From NCBI GenBank assembly GCA_014843695.1, contig CM026397.1, positions 47,834,606 through 47,898,605 of the forward strand: a DNA stretch of 64,000 bases. Direction: 5' to 3'. The notes below the pieces were generated by a model. That model did not search any database and was not told the DNA's origin. It saw only the letters and a list, made by a program, of their open reading frames with translations. Both the position numbers and the translations under genes were made by a program. Positions 41,075-52,175 of this stretch are shown piece after piece; the stretch's first letter is position 1, and the number at the start of each line of letters is the position of its first letter. Source of the stretch: Archivesica marissinica. Its lineage: Eukaryota > Mollusca > Bivalvia > Venerida > Vesicomyidae.

Positions 41075-41350
41075 TTTATTTATATTCGCTACCGGTTGCC
41101 CATCTGTGCGCATTCTGAAGAGAGTAGTCATTTTAGAGTTGTGTGGGATATTGCAATGATACAGACAGAGATCCATTACAGAGTCGCCTCTGGTTCTTTT
41201 ACGTGCACGATGTAAAGCACCGACACGAGACCTTGGTTTAAAGTCCTATCTGAAAGACAGTTAATTGTATTAATGTCAGACGGGGGTCGAACCTTGCGAT
41301 CCCTGGATTACCAGTTCAATGTGTTAACCACTGGACTACACATATGTCTG
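41075..41350 (-). repeat. SINE family A copy (minus)
   Basis: Immediately follows the family C copy; tail words CTACCGGTTGCCCATCTGTG and head end GGATTACCAG are present, with some decay. Confidence 0.9.
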
Positions 41351-41472
41351 TGATCGTCTACAACCAGCGATGAGACCTTAATAAATGTGATGTTAACAGC
41401 AGACCGTAACCGATCATAAGATTTACACAATTATACAGTTACAGTATACCAATCCAGCCACCATACGTGTTG

Positions 41473-41760
41473 TAGACGGATCTGTAGTCCAGTGGTAACA
41501 CGCTGGACTGGTAATCCAGGGATCGCATGTTCGATCCCCCGTCTGACCCTAATAAAATTAACAGTCTTTCAGATGGGACGTTAACTCGAGGTCTCGTGTC
41601 GGTGCTTTACACCGTGCACGTAAATGAACCAGAGGAGACGCTGGAATGGGTCTCTGTCTGTATCATGCACTATCCTCCAAAATCTAAAATGACTTATCTC
41701 TTCAGGAGGCGTCGCTCATATGGGCAACCGGTAGCGACGATAAATAAAACTTAAAACACG
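41473..41760 (+). repeat. SINE family A, full length
   Basis: Head GACGGATCTGTAGTCCAGTG to tail end GCAACCGGTAGCGACGATAA, very close to the copies at 17,330 and 48,886, suggesting relatively recent activity. Confidence 0.93.
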
Positions 41761-42284
41761 CACAGGCGCTGTGCATATTGTTATTATTATTCCGGCAAAA
41801 CGTTCTAACCTAAGCTTGAACAAAAATGAAATTGTTTGGTTGAACTAACTATTTATAAATTACCTCCCTTTTTGGATATTTACGAAATTGAATTGGCGGT
41901 TTACTAGCGTTACCACTTCCATATTAAGCGAATAAATACGCTATTAAAGGGTTTAATCGATTTATGAATGTCCTAATTAAAAGCATCCTCACTTGGAATT
42001 GCTGGCAAGGTGAATCTCAGTTCGACATTATTACGCCAGTATTGTCTGGCAGAAAGAAATTATTTGGTCTCATCTCGAGGATTCCGTCACTATTTCATTC
42101 ACTCAGTATATTCCTGTATTGAGCATTGCCGGAGACTAGTGTTTCATTTGTTTGTTGCGGTGCACTTAACAGTTACTTGTCTTAATACGTTTCCCAATTC
42201 ACACATTACGCTATTTTAGTTTTGTCCACACAGTTTATTTTATACAAATTTATTTTTAGCTCGATTGCGAAACATGTTTTACAG

Positions 42285-42470
42285 TGGAAGTCGTGATAGC
42301 GCAGTTGATGCGCGTTCGCTTCAGGTCCGGGGTTCGAACCCCGTTGGAGCCGTTACGATTGTGTCCTTAAGCAAAGCATTTAAATTCCATGTTTTCTCTT
42401 CTCTCTCCCTCGTAGATTGATTAATATAAGTTTTAAGAACTTGTTTCGCAATCGAGCTAAAATAAATGTG
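42285..42470 (+). repeat. SINE family C copy with head deletion
   Basis: GAAGTCGTGATAGCGCAGTT then TTCGCTTCAGGTCCGGGG, lacking the GCGAAAG half of the anticodon stem; the tail is complete apart from a small deletion near 42,415. Confidence 0.88.
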
Positions 42471-42494
42471 TATAAACTAAGTGTTTACAACGTT

Positions 42495-42836
42495 AGATTA
42501 ATCACTCTCGTGACCTCATTCCTGATTGGATACATCGTCATGAGAGAAGAGGAAATATGGAAGTTAAGTGCCTCACCAAAGAAGCACACTAGCTCGTAAC
42601 GGCTACATCTTGGCGCCAACGCCAAGCCTCTCAGACCCGCTGAGGCGATAGTGCCACAACTGCGCTATCACAGACCAGCTGAGGCGATAGTGCTGCAAAT
42701 GCGCTATCACAGACCCGCTGAGGCGATAGTGCTACAAATGCGCTATCACAGACCCGCTGAGGCGAAAGTTCTACACAAATGCGCTATCACAGACCCGCTG
42801 AGGCGAAAGTGCTACAACTGCGCTATCACGACTTTT
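42495..42836 (-). repeat. SINE family C (minus) whose head has become a 39-41-bp tandem array, 5 units
   Basis: Tail words on the minus strand (GACCTCATTCCTGATTGG at 42,510) are followed by five copies of CGCTGAGGCGATAGTGCTAC and AAATGCGCTATCACAGACC. The unit is the reverse complement of the SINE C head, compare TGCGCTATCACGACTT at the end of other minus copies. Confidence 0.82.
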
Positions 42837-42956
42837 ACCTACGATAAATAATTTGTTGTCTGAATGATGTAATTTGTGACGTAAGCATGTGAAGAAACTG
42901 ATGTGTACGTTACTCTAAACATATATTTTTCAGTTTTCTCAAGATATCAGTCATAT

Positions 42957-43140
42957 TAGATAGTTGAGGATAGTGCAATGATACAGATAGAGACCCATTC
43001 CAGAGTCTCCTCTGGTTCTCTTACGTGCACGGTGTAAAGCACTGACACGAGACCTCGGTTTAAAGTCCCATTGTTAATAGTATTAGGGTCAAACAGAAGA
43101 TCAAACCGGCGATCCCTAGATTCGCCGTTCAACGTGTTAA
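42957..43140 (-). repeat. SINE family A partial copy (minus)
   Basis: GTGCAATGATACAGATAGAG through CACGGTGTAAAGCACTGACA to a decayed head. Confidence 0.8.
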
Positions 43141-43204
43141 AATAATTTGCATGTAGATATATATTTATTTCCACAAGTCAGATACATTTGAGTGTTCAGC
43201 ATTG

Positions 43205-43400
43205 GACTGTAACAGTCATGTTGGATACAGTGTTCGCCTCCTAACCAATATAGTATGAGTTCGAACCTCACCAGAGCCATGGTTGTGGTTTTCCTTGGAC
43301 AACACATTTAATTACTTACAGCTTCTCTCTCTCTCTCTTCCTGGTCGAGATGGATTCAATCAGGAATGAGGTATCGAAAGAGATTAGACTAATATTGTAT
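43205..43400 (+). repeat. Diverged SINE related to family C
   Basis: B box GAGTTCGAACCTC, CTTGGACAACACATTTAATT and GAGATGGATTCAATCAGGAA correspond to the family C tail with many changes. Confidence 0.6.
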
Positions 43401-43424
43401 CAACTCAAAATGTGTGTCAATAGG

Positions 43425-43575
43425 GGGATTGACCTCCGTGGCGAAGGAGTTGACTTCAAATCAATCACTTACCTAACAGCGCTGTAGGTTCGAATCCCAT
43501 CGGGGTTATCGAATTATTTCATGTGAGGAAGCTATCCGACTCAGCGTGACGTCCGGGGCCATCCCCCGCTAATAT
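43425..43575 (+). repeat. SINE family E copy, selenocysteine-tRNA-like head
   Basis: GACCTCCGTGGCGAAGGAG, anticodon arm GTTGA-CTTCAAA-TCAAT (anticodon TCA), a long variable region and GGTTCGAATCCCATCGGGG; then TCATGTGAGGAAGCTATCCG. Copies also at 46,038 and, on the minus strand, 52,005. Confidence 0.75.
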
Positions 43576-43861
43576 TAACTGGAGAGTCGCGATATAGACA
43601 ACATGTAAATTATGGATACAACAACATTTTAATCGGTAGACACTAGAAAGTTATATAAATTATATATAATGATCGTCATCCAGTATGCTTATGTCGTTTT
43701 ATATTTCGATAACATTACCTGATTTGTTTAAGTTACATTGTACAACATTATACATGTATATTGCATGGCGTAACTGTGTACTGTGGTTATAATTATTGTG
43801 TATGTGCATTAATGCTATAGTGATAAGAAATTTAAGAGGGCCGTAAGGAAGATTAGTTCAG

Positions 43862-44138
43862 AACTATGTGTGTTTTACGTTTATTTATCGTCGCTACCGG
43901 TTGCCCATATGAGCGACGCCTCCTGAAGAGATAAGTTATTTTAGATTTTGGAGGACAGTGCATGATACAGACAGAGACCCATTCCAGAGTATCCCCTGGT
44001 TCTTTTACGTGCACGATGTAAAGCACCAACACGAGACCTCGAGTTAACGTCCCATCTGAAAGACTGTTAATTTTATTAGGGTCAGACGGGGGATCGAACA
44101 TGCGATCCCTGGATTACCAGTCCAGCGTGTTACCATGT
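43862..44138 (-). repeat. SINE family A, full length (minus)
   Basis: From the tail GTTTATTTATCGTCGCTACC to the head reverse complement GGATTACCAGTCCAGCGTGT. Confidence 0.92.
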
Positions 44139-44312
44139 GATTAGTCATTTTAGACGACGCCTCCTTAGTGGATTAGTCATTTTAGAGTTTTGGATGATAG
44201 TGCATGATACAGACAGAGGCCCATTCCAGAGTCTCCTCTGGTTCTTTTACGTGCATGGTGTAAGCACCGACACAAGACCTCGGTTTAACGTCCCATCTGA
44301 AAGACTGTTCAG
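44139..44312 (-). repeat. Second, partial SINE family A copy (minus)
   Basis: Starts with GATTAGTCATTTTAGACGAC and repeats the body up to CCCATCTGAAAGACTGTT; the head is missing. Confidence 0.85.
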
Positions 44313-44460
44313 AACTAATTAGGTCACCCTCTATAAGTAAAGAAATATATCTATATTACCAGAACATCTCTTTTATTTCACTCAATACATGTACAGAACA
44401 TGCAAATATGAGGTATTTACAATAAACAAGAAATACAAAGCTGTTTCTGCGACATTAAAC

Positions 44461-44706
44461 CCCCCAAACAAACAAACAAACAAACAAACAAACAAACAAA
44501 CAAACAAACAAACAAACAAACAAACAAACAAACAAACAAACAAACAAACAAACAAACAAACAAACAAACAAACAAACAAACAAACACACAAACAAACAAA
44601 CAAACAAACAAACTAACAAACTAACAAGCACACAAACAAACACACAAACAAGCACACAAACAAACAAACACGCAAGCAAACAAACACGCAAGCAAACAAA
44701 CACACA
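44461..44706. repeat. (CAAA)n microsatellite
   Basis: More than 40 CAAA units, then interrupted CACAAACAAG variants. Long open frames here on both strands are artefacts. Confidence 0.98.
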
Positions 44707-45069
44707 CAAAGAAGAAGAGGAAACGAGATATGTGTGTATAAACAACATTGTTACTGCATCACATATGCCTCATTTTATCAGCTATTATTATGAATAATTT
44801 CTTGATGTTTTGAGTAAAACGAATTAGACGAGAAAAAATTTCCTCATCGGATTGGGTAATCTCATTTGTTATGGGGTCAGCCTACTGGTGGTCAATTTAA
44901 TTTGCAAAAGTCAAGTTTCTGTTTAGTCAGCTGACAGAGTGTCAGATATGAGTATTCGGCGTCAGGCTTCCATGCATACGGACACGTTGTATTTTAGTTT
45001 GACATTAATTAATAACGGTCCAGTTAAATGTCATTGACATGATGCACACACAGATAAAGATAACACGAG

Positions 45070-45150
45070 ATATAACCGTCTCCGTGGCATAGTGGTTACG
45101 GTGTCCGTCTACGTAGCGGGACGTCGCTGGTTCAGCTCCTGGTTAAATAA
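45070..45150 (+). repeat. tRNA-like SINE head, family F
   Basis: CCGTCTCCGTGGCATAGTGG and GGTTACGGTGTCCGTCTACG, with a B-box-like GCTGGTTCAGCTCC. A related head is on the minus strand at 46,425-46,505 and a fragment at 60,826-60,852. Confidence 0.55.
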
Positions 45151-45349
45151 TGCACGCACAGTCATTGCTAGTTTGTCTACTTCCTGTAGCGTCTCTGTGT
45201 GTCAAGTTTGACAGATAACAGATGTGTTGTAGCTTCGTGGAAATATATCCGTGTAGTGTATCTAATTCAGCAATTGTGAGTTATTTACTATGAAGTGTTC
45301 AAATCCATATCAAAGTAATGAAAAGTTATGACGTGATTAGTTTCGTAGC

Positions 45350-45402
45350 AGCCATGGTATCGACCAGAATCCATCGCCATGAAGAAGAGAGAGAGAGAGA
45401 GG

Positions 45403-45436
<34 letters not shown>

Positions 45437-45545
45437 GAGAGAAGAGGCAATGTCGCATTTAAGTGCATTGGGCCCAATCGTAACGGCTACAGCTGGGCAC
45501 GAACTCCAGTCTGTTCACACCTGAAGCGAAAGTGCTACCACTACC
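45350..45545 (-). repeat. SINE family C (minus) with (GA)n expansion
   Basis: AGAATCCATCGCCATGAAG leads into (GA)n at about 45,384-45,440, which sits exactly where other copies have a short CTCTCTCTTCTCTC-type tract, then GAAGAGGCAATGTCGCATTT and the head side ACACCTGAAGCGAAAGTGCT. Confidence 0.8.
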
Positions 45546-45559
45546 TCATAAAACACGTT

Positions 45560-46035
45560 TAGCGTGCTTATTTAAAAAGAAAATTTAAAACCAAGAATTG
45601 GTCTTCACTTTAAGGGTCTCAGTTCTTACACTAGAATTTAGTTATTAAGATATTGCCATTTACGTTCCTCCGAATGTGTTTACTTTTAATCTGTGATGTG
45701 TGTGCTAATATCAGACTATGGAACTTATCTTCTCTCAAATTGATATTGCCAAACTGAATGATGTCACAAATATCGACATTCGATGCCACGGATCTCTCTT
45801 CAAAGTTATAAATTGAAAGTGCATGTTTTGTGTTCAATTCTAATGTTAATTCTAAATGTCTGAGCAGGAACTATTAGATAAGAACAGTTTCCAGGAAATG
45901 TATATTTATAACATGTAGAGGAAACGGGATCTTCTACGACCAAGGAATGGCCGTAACCAATGTTGCTAGAACTTGTGGCCCTATCAGTTTTCTTTTCATT
46001 AAATTGTTGTGTTTTGTATTCACCTGCATATGTAA
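45560..46035. other. Non-coding stretch, nothing recognised
   Basis: AT-rich, no supported feature. Confidence 0.45.
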
Positions 46036-46037
46036 AA

Positions 46038-46260
46038 AGGGCCTCCGTGGCTCGAGATGTTAAGGTCGTTGACTTCAAATCACTTGGCCCTATCTGATGT
46101 ATGTTCGAATCCCGTTGGGTATGCCGAACTCTTCAATGTGAGGAAGCTACCCAGATGGCTTGCGGAAGGTCGGTGGTTCTATGAGGGTATCCGTCAGTGC
46201 CTGAAATACTAATCGAAAGGGCATCTGGGGTATTTCTCCCACCAATAGTGTTTGATTATT
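46038..46260 (+). repeat. SINE family E copy
   Basis: GGCCTCCGTGGCTCGAGATG, GTCGTTGACTTCAAATCAC and GTTCGAATCCCGTTGGGT, followed by CAATGTGAGGAAGCTACCC. The anticodon loop again reads TCA. Confidence 0.72.
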
Positions 46261-46424
46261 ATAGTGTCACCCCTATTTAAAGGGCCAGCCAAGTCTGACT
46301 TATGAGACACATCTTTTTAAGAACATCATTACTTCCCGAATCATATGCTTGTATGCCAGGCGCCATGTTGGTAGGCAATCGGTAATTATTATTTAACTAG
46401 CTGGCGGCTCATATCGGCCATATC

Positions 46425-46505
46425 AGAACGAACCCCTGACAAGTGAATCTTCGACCTCCCGCTCCGTACGCGGACGCCTTAACCACTAGGCCACGGAGAC
46501 GGTCC
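46425..46505 (-). repeat. tRNA-like SINE head, family F (minus)
   Basis: Reverse complement reads CCGTCTCCGTGGCCTAGTGG, TTAAGGCGTCCGCGTACGG. Confidence 0.55.
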
Positions 46506-47096
46506 AATAATAGCTGGATGATCGTCGATATAACCTAAACTGTAAACTGTTAGTGCGACTTTACACCCCCCCCCCAACACAAACAACATTATTATTCTGT
46601 TTTCTGTATTCATAGATATAAACTTATTGATTGTAATAACACCATTAATGCACCAGAAAGCGCTTTGCTTATCGCTTTAAATGGCTCCATAAATCCAGAA
46701 AGTTTCCTTTTGTCCAGAAAATAGGAATATTAACAGAGTTCGGGACAGTGTCACGTCACACTGTGTAACAATTTACCGGCGGGAATCTGGTAATTAACAC
46801 AATGAAACACAGCATGCTTCTGGGGATTTAATTTCCGTCGTGGAAGGCAATCATCTCGTGGCAAATGTCTACCCTAATTATTACAATAAATATTGACGGA
46901 CCGGGTTGGCACATTGATTCGCACGTTGGTGTCTATTTTATGTTTTAAGGTATGGAAAACGCACATGTCTTTTAAGAGGAAAATCGTGTTTACGTCAAAC
47001 ATTTCGTTAATATGCATAATAGTTATTTTACTCATATCATGTGCTATACGAAATATTGTGAATGTTTACAACTTTGTTTTCACATGTTTTGTGTTT

Positions 47097-47962
47097 TTAT
47101 TGCACTTTCCACTTAATTCTATCCTTTCCATTTGTCAAAGGCGGTCACTAGGTGACCTACATGGAACTGTGCAGGGTCAGTTCATATCTCGTGTAGGCTC
47201 AGTAGAAAAAATGGCTGCTTTCTAAATCTCTCGATTCAGAATTTTAGAAGTGTTTACTTTTATGCACTTACTTTAGTCAAAGAAATCGGCTTCAAACTGG
47301 AACGTTAGCGTGACACGATAGCCTCTAGCTTTTGGCTGTCCGATTAGCGCAGTGGTTAGCGCGCTCGCTTCTCACCAATGCAACCCGGGTTCGATCCTCG
47401 GACCGGGAAGTATATGAGATGGTACGGTGGTCGCCAGATCGGACAGATGGGATTTCTCCGGGTACTCCGGTTTCCTCCCACACGAATGGCCACATATACG
47501 CTTTCATCCGCGCCAACGAGAGCGATTAATATAAGTTGTTAGAACTTGCTTCGCAATCGTTGTAAAATATATAAAGTTTAAACTATCTAGCTTCTAGTTC
47601 CCCATCAGTAACGAAACTAAATATATTTGTCCCATCCATTGTTTACACTGACAGCAGTAACATCAATGTCAAGGTCGACGGAAATGGGAGCAAAAGAAGA
47701 TTAAATACAGAGAAGATACTGACAGGATCTACTTGTTAGTAATCATCCTCTACATTTACACTTTGACGCCGATTTATTTGGACTCAAATAAGTTCAGAAA
47801 ATAATTGAAACACTTTCAAAATTCTGAATCGAGATGTTTAGAAATCGGCCACATTTATTTTTACTGACCCTTCACAGTCTCATGTGATGTCACCACGTGA
47901 CACTATTTGACCAATGGAAAGGATAGCATTTAGCGGAAGCTGCAATAAGACTCGATGGAGGG
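47097..47962. mobile_element. Fold-back (long inverted repeat) element carrying a SINE
   Basis: The arm at about 47,097-47,303 and the arm at about 47,757-47,962 are imperfect reverse complements of about 205 bp: CTATCCTTTCCATTTGTCAA versus CTATCCTTTCCATTGGTCAA, and CTCGATTCAGAATTTTAGAA versus CTCGATTCAGAATTTTGAAA. Outer ends read TTATTGCA. Between the arms lies a SINE family B copy. No transposase frame is present, so it resembles a non-autonomous MITE or fold-back element; target-site duplications were not identified. Confidence 0.72.
47333..47587 (+). repeat. SINE family B, full length, inside the fold-back element
   Basis: Complete and well preserved: GGCTGTCCGATTAGCGCAGT, GGGTTCGATCCTCGGACCGG, CTCCGGTTTCCTCCCACAC and the AATATATAAAGTTTAAACT-type end. 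A short extra GACAGATGG duplication lies in the body. Confidence 0.93.
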
Positions 47963-48227
47963 TCAGTAGCAAACTCGAAAACTAATAATATTCATACTTC
48001 AATGAATGCGTACACATTAAACCAATGTAGTTCTTACAAATTTCTTTGAACTCGAAACATGTTCTCACACCATTAGTTAAATCCCACTTCATACCTCTTT
48101 CCAGGAATATGCTACAGCGGGTTTTAACATCTCTATGACATACCCATTAACATTGATCGCATCACAGGAACCGTGCTACTACAGATTTAGTTGATCACAT
48201 TGAGTATGACATTTGTACAGTATGAAG

Positions 48228-48470
48228 ACAGCCGTTGTCCAGTGGTAGATAGTTGGATTTGGAATCGAGGGGTCACCCGTTCGATACTTGGTCACGGCAT
48301 GTAGTGTCCTTGAACAAGACACATCACGCACACACACGCACACGCATACACATAGCTTAGTATTAGTACTGGTTAACAGTTTAGGTCGGCTAAGCTTGCC
48401 GAGGAAACATATCTAGGTCGCTATGGGTTTGATATAAATGGAAGATACATATTCGCCTGACTACAATTGT
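48228..48470 (+). repeat. SINE family D copy
   Basis: GCCGTTGTCCAGTGGTAG, GATTTGGAATCGAGGGGTC, GTACTGGTTAACAGTTTAGG, AGGAAACATATCTAGGTCGC; contains a small (CACA)n expansion. Confidence 0.83.
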
Positions 48471-48591
48471 TTCGTAGACAAACATCGGGGGAGTGGCTAT
48501 GCATAGGATAGAACGGCGAGAATTTAGTAGCGACGACTAACGCCAACCATTCTTTGGTCGACACTCTCTATACCTCAGAATAACTATCGTG

Positions 48592-48668
48592 GAAGTCGTG
48601 ATAGCGCAATGGTAGAGCGTTCGCTTCAGGTGCGAAAGGCCTGGAGTTCGAGCCCCGTAGGAGCCGTT
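48592..48668 (+). repeat. SINE family C head only
   Basis: GGAAGTCGTGATAGCGCAAT, anticodon arm TTCGC-TTCAGGT-GCGAA, GGAGTTCGAGCCCCGTAGG; the tail is absent. Confidence 0.8.
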
Positions 48669-48885
48669 ACGATCAGCTCAATTTCAAATATTATATATTT
48701 AATCAGTTCATGAATTTCATAATTCCACAGGTTCGTAAATGTCTGATTGTTCCTGTCTAGTCTCTGGTGCCGCGCATCTGTCTGAGGGGTTCTCTATCTT
48801 GGATGGTAAGAGATACATATTCCGAGTCTCCATCCAATCAGTGTTCAAATGTAAGTGCGTGATATAACCTCAATTGGTAAATACA

Positions 48886-49175
48886 GACGGAACTGTAGCC
48901 CAGTGGTAACACGCTGGACTGGTAATCCAGGGATCGCAGGTTCGATCCCCGTCTGACCCTAATAAAATTAACAGTCTTTCAGATGGGACGTTAAACCGAG
49001 GTCTCGTGTCAGTGCTTTACATCGTGCACGTAAAAGAACCAGAGGAGACTCTGGAATGGTTCTCTCTCTGTATCATTGCACTATCCTCCAAAATCTAAAA
49101 TGACTAATATCTTCAGGAGGCGTCGCTCATATGGGCAACCGGTAGCGACGATAAATAAACGTAAAATACACACAT
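48886..49175 (+). repeat. SINE family A, full length
   Basis: From GACGGAACTGTAGCCCAGTG to GCAACCGGTAGCGACGATAA. Confidence 0.93.
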
Positions 49176-49194
49176 CCAGAGGTAGAAAGAAATC

Positions 49195-49420
49195 CGGTGT
49201 CGGAGAAGTTAAACATGTTTTCCATGGCAGGCTTCGCCGACCTAAGCGTTTAACCAGTACGAAGCAATGTGTATGAGGTGCCTTATTCAATCAAAGACAT
49301 ACATACTTATCCTTATCGAATATCGAATCCGGGACCCTTCGATTCCAAATCCGATGGTCTACCACATGACCATGAATTCCACACGACATGATGTGAGTGT
49401 TTACGTCAGTGGATTTCACT
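49195..49420 (-). repeat. SINE family D copy (minus)
   Basis: CATGTTTTCCATGGCAGGCT, CGACCTAAGCGTTTAACCAG and, at the head, CGATTCCAAATCCGATGGTC on the plus strand. Confidence 0.75.
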
Positions 49421-50494
49421 AGCCAGCAGTACATCAGCCCACATTTGCTTTCTAAATTAACGTTTGGCGCATACCCTCTATAATGAGAGGTATACATGTA
49501 TCAGTTTCACTTCAAGATACATATACGGGGTCGCTTACTTGCAATGCCCCCCCCCCGCCAAGTTAAACCATTATGAATGTGAACATACACATTTGAGTGC
49601 AACGCAGGAAGCCTTTTCTATGACACATCCATTAACAATATTGAGCACAACAAACGAAACGAGACGAGTTAGTGGCGAATTTAAGCTGTTTATAACAAAT
49701 CCATAAAGAACATTGAGTACGACACAAGAAACTAGTTTGGACGGATTATAAACTGTCTATAACATATCCATTAACTCTATTGAATACCACACCAGGAACA
49801 TAGCTGTACGGATTTTAGCCTGTCGATCGCACATCCATGAACAACTACATGCTCGAAGAAGCGCTCACATAACTACACATCTAACTATATATAGAAGTGA
49901 AGAAACGCCGACATAAGCAAACTATTAAAGCTGCAAGTCCAATATTATGAAGAAAAAAATCAACAATAAGCAGTACCGTAGCCAGAGGAAAATTTCAACC
50001 AAGGCAATGTCCGGGGGCTTGTTACCCCTTAAAATTGTTGTGGTATAGAGACGATTTTCTGATTTAATGAGTTTAGAGGTATAATTATGTACTGACCGTT
50101 CAGCTGTCTAGCAGTCAACATTTTATACAGCAAATGGATATTTTTGCATTTTATTTATTTCATTTTTCAATTTTGATTTACTTTGGAAATTTTAACCGAG
50201 GCTGCTCCCTCGGTGTGCCTCAGTGTGGCTACGGGCCTGACAAGACAACTAAAACAAGCGTTCCGGAGTGCATTGGAAAATATTAAATGGAAAGACAGAC
50301 AATGATATATGAGATTCTCTAAGTGATTCGCATGATTGTTTCGAGAACATTAATTATGGTAATGAACAATCGACAGTAATCATATACGTGAACACGTATA
50401 TGACATGAAACTGTACATTCAAACGAGAAGTGTCTGTGTGTTTGGTTTGGGGGTTCAAAGTCGCACTAACAACATATATCATACTACGAGTAGG
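49421..50494. other. Non-coding stretch with faint internal repetition
   Basis: Loose repeats of AACACATCCATTAACA-like phrases at about 49,620-49,850; a C10 run near 49,548. No gene recognised. Confidence 0.4.
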
Positions 50495-52003
50495 CAACTC
50501 TATGGTTAGGGTCAGGGTTAGGCATGGGCGGACTCTATGGTTAGGGTCAGGGTTAGGCATGGGCGGACTCTATGGTTAGGGTCAGGGTTAGGCATGGGCG
50601 GACTCTATGGTTAGGGTCAGGGTTAGGCATGGGCGGACTCTATGGTTAGGGTCAGGCATGGGCGGACTCTATGGTTAGGGTCAGGCATGGGCGGACTCTA
50701 TGGTTAGGGTCAGGCATGGGCGGACTCTATGGTTAGGGTCAGGCATGGGCGGACTCTATGGTTAGGGTCAGGGTTAGGCATGGCGGACTCTATGGTTAGG
50801 GTCAGGGTTAGGCATGGGCGGCTCTATGGTTAGGGTCAGGGTTAGGCAAACAGGGCGGACTCTATGGTTAGGGTCAGGGTTAGGCATGGGCGGACTCTAT
50901 GACACACCCAACAAGGCATGGGCGGACTCTATGGTTAGGGTCAGGCATGGGCGGACTCTATGGTTAGGGTCAGGCATGGGCGACAACACGGACTCTATGG
51001 TTAGGGTCAGGGTTATGCATGGGCGGCTCTATGGTTAGGGTCAGGGTTAGGCATGGGCGGACTCTATTGTTAGGGTCAGGGTTAGGCATGGGCGGACTCT
51101 ATGGTTAGGGTCAGGGTTAGGCATGGGCGGACTCTATGACACACACCAACACAGTTAGGGTCAGGGTTAGGCATGGGCGGACTCTATGGTTAGGGTCAGG
51201 CATGGCGGACTCTATGGTTAGGGTCAGGGTTAGGCATGGGCGGACTCTATGGTTAGGGTCAGGGTTAGGCATGGGCTGCCTCTATGGTTAGGGTCAGGCA
51301 TGGGCTGCCTCTATGGTTAGGGTCAGGGTTAGGCATGGGCGGTCTCTATGGTTAGGGTCAGGGTTAGGCATGGGCGGACTCTATGGTTAGGGTCAGGGTT
51401 AGGCATGGGCGGACTCTATGGTTAGGGTCAGGGTAGGCATGGACGGACTCTATGTTAGGGTCAGGGTCAGGCATGGGCGGACTCTATGGTTAGGGTCAGG
51501 GATAGGCATGGGCGGACTCTATGGTTAGGGTCAGGGATAGGCATGGGCGGACTCTATGGTTAGGGTCAGGTGGGTTAGGGTTAGGGTCATGGGCGGACTC
51601 TATGGTTAGGTCAGGGTTAGGCATGGGCGGACTCTATGGTTAGGGTCAGGGTTAGGCATGGGCGGTCTCTATGGTTAGGGTCAGGGTTAGGCAGGGCTGC
51701 CTCTATGGTTAGGGTCAGGGTTAGGCATGGGCGGACTCTATGGTTAGGTCAGGCATGGGCTGCCTCTATGGTTAGGGTCAGTGATAGGCATGGGCGGACT
51801 CTATGGTTAGGGTCAGGCATGGGCGGACTCTATGGTTAGGGTCAGGGTTAGGCATGGGCGGACTCTATGGTTAGGGTCAGGGTTAGGCATGGGCGGACTC
51901 TATGGTTAGGGTCAGGGTTAGGCATGGACGGACTCTATGGTTAGGGTCAGGGTTAGGCATGGGCGGGCTCTATGGTTAGGGTCAGGGTTAGGCATGGGTG
52001 GAC
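50495..52003. repeat. Telomere-like minisatellite, 35/29-bp units, about 45 copies
   Basis: Units GACTCTATGGTTAGGGTCAG plus GGTTAGGCATGGGCG, with a 29-bp form lacking GGTTAG. Every unit contains GGTTAGGGTCAGGGTTAGG-like telomeric words related to TTAGGG. Confidence 0.95.
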
Positions 52004-52004
52004 G

Positions 52005-52175
52005 TCAGTGTGGAACCATTGTCCTACCTGCACAGCCGCTGTATAGCTTCCTCACATGGAATAATTAGACTTTCCCAGTTGGATTCGAAACTACAGCTGT
52101 GAGGGTCAAGTGATTTGTAGTCAACGACATTAACCACTCGTGCACGAAGGCCACTCTCGAGACCAGGCTGATAAA
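52005..52175 (-). repeat. SINE family E copy (minus)
   Basis: The reverse complement reads GGCCTTCGTGCACGAGTGG, GTCGTTGACTACAAATCACT and AGTTTCGAATCCAACTGGG, then CCATGTGAGGAAGCTATAC. The anticodon loop here is CTACAAA. Confidence 0.7.

Noticed and set aside
44382..44748. Cys/Val/Phe-Leu or Lys/Gln-Thr repeat open frames
   Set aside because: They read the (CAAA)n microsatellite.
46893..47225. 110-codon membrane-protein-like frame
   Set aside because: Its second half lies in the left arm of the fold-back element and the hydrophobic part is low-complexity AT-rich sequence.
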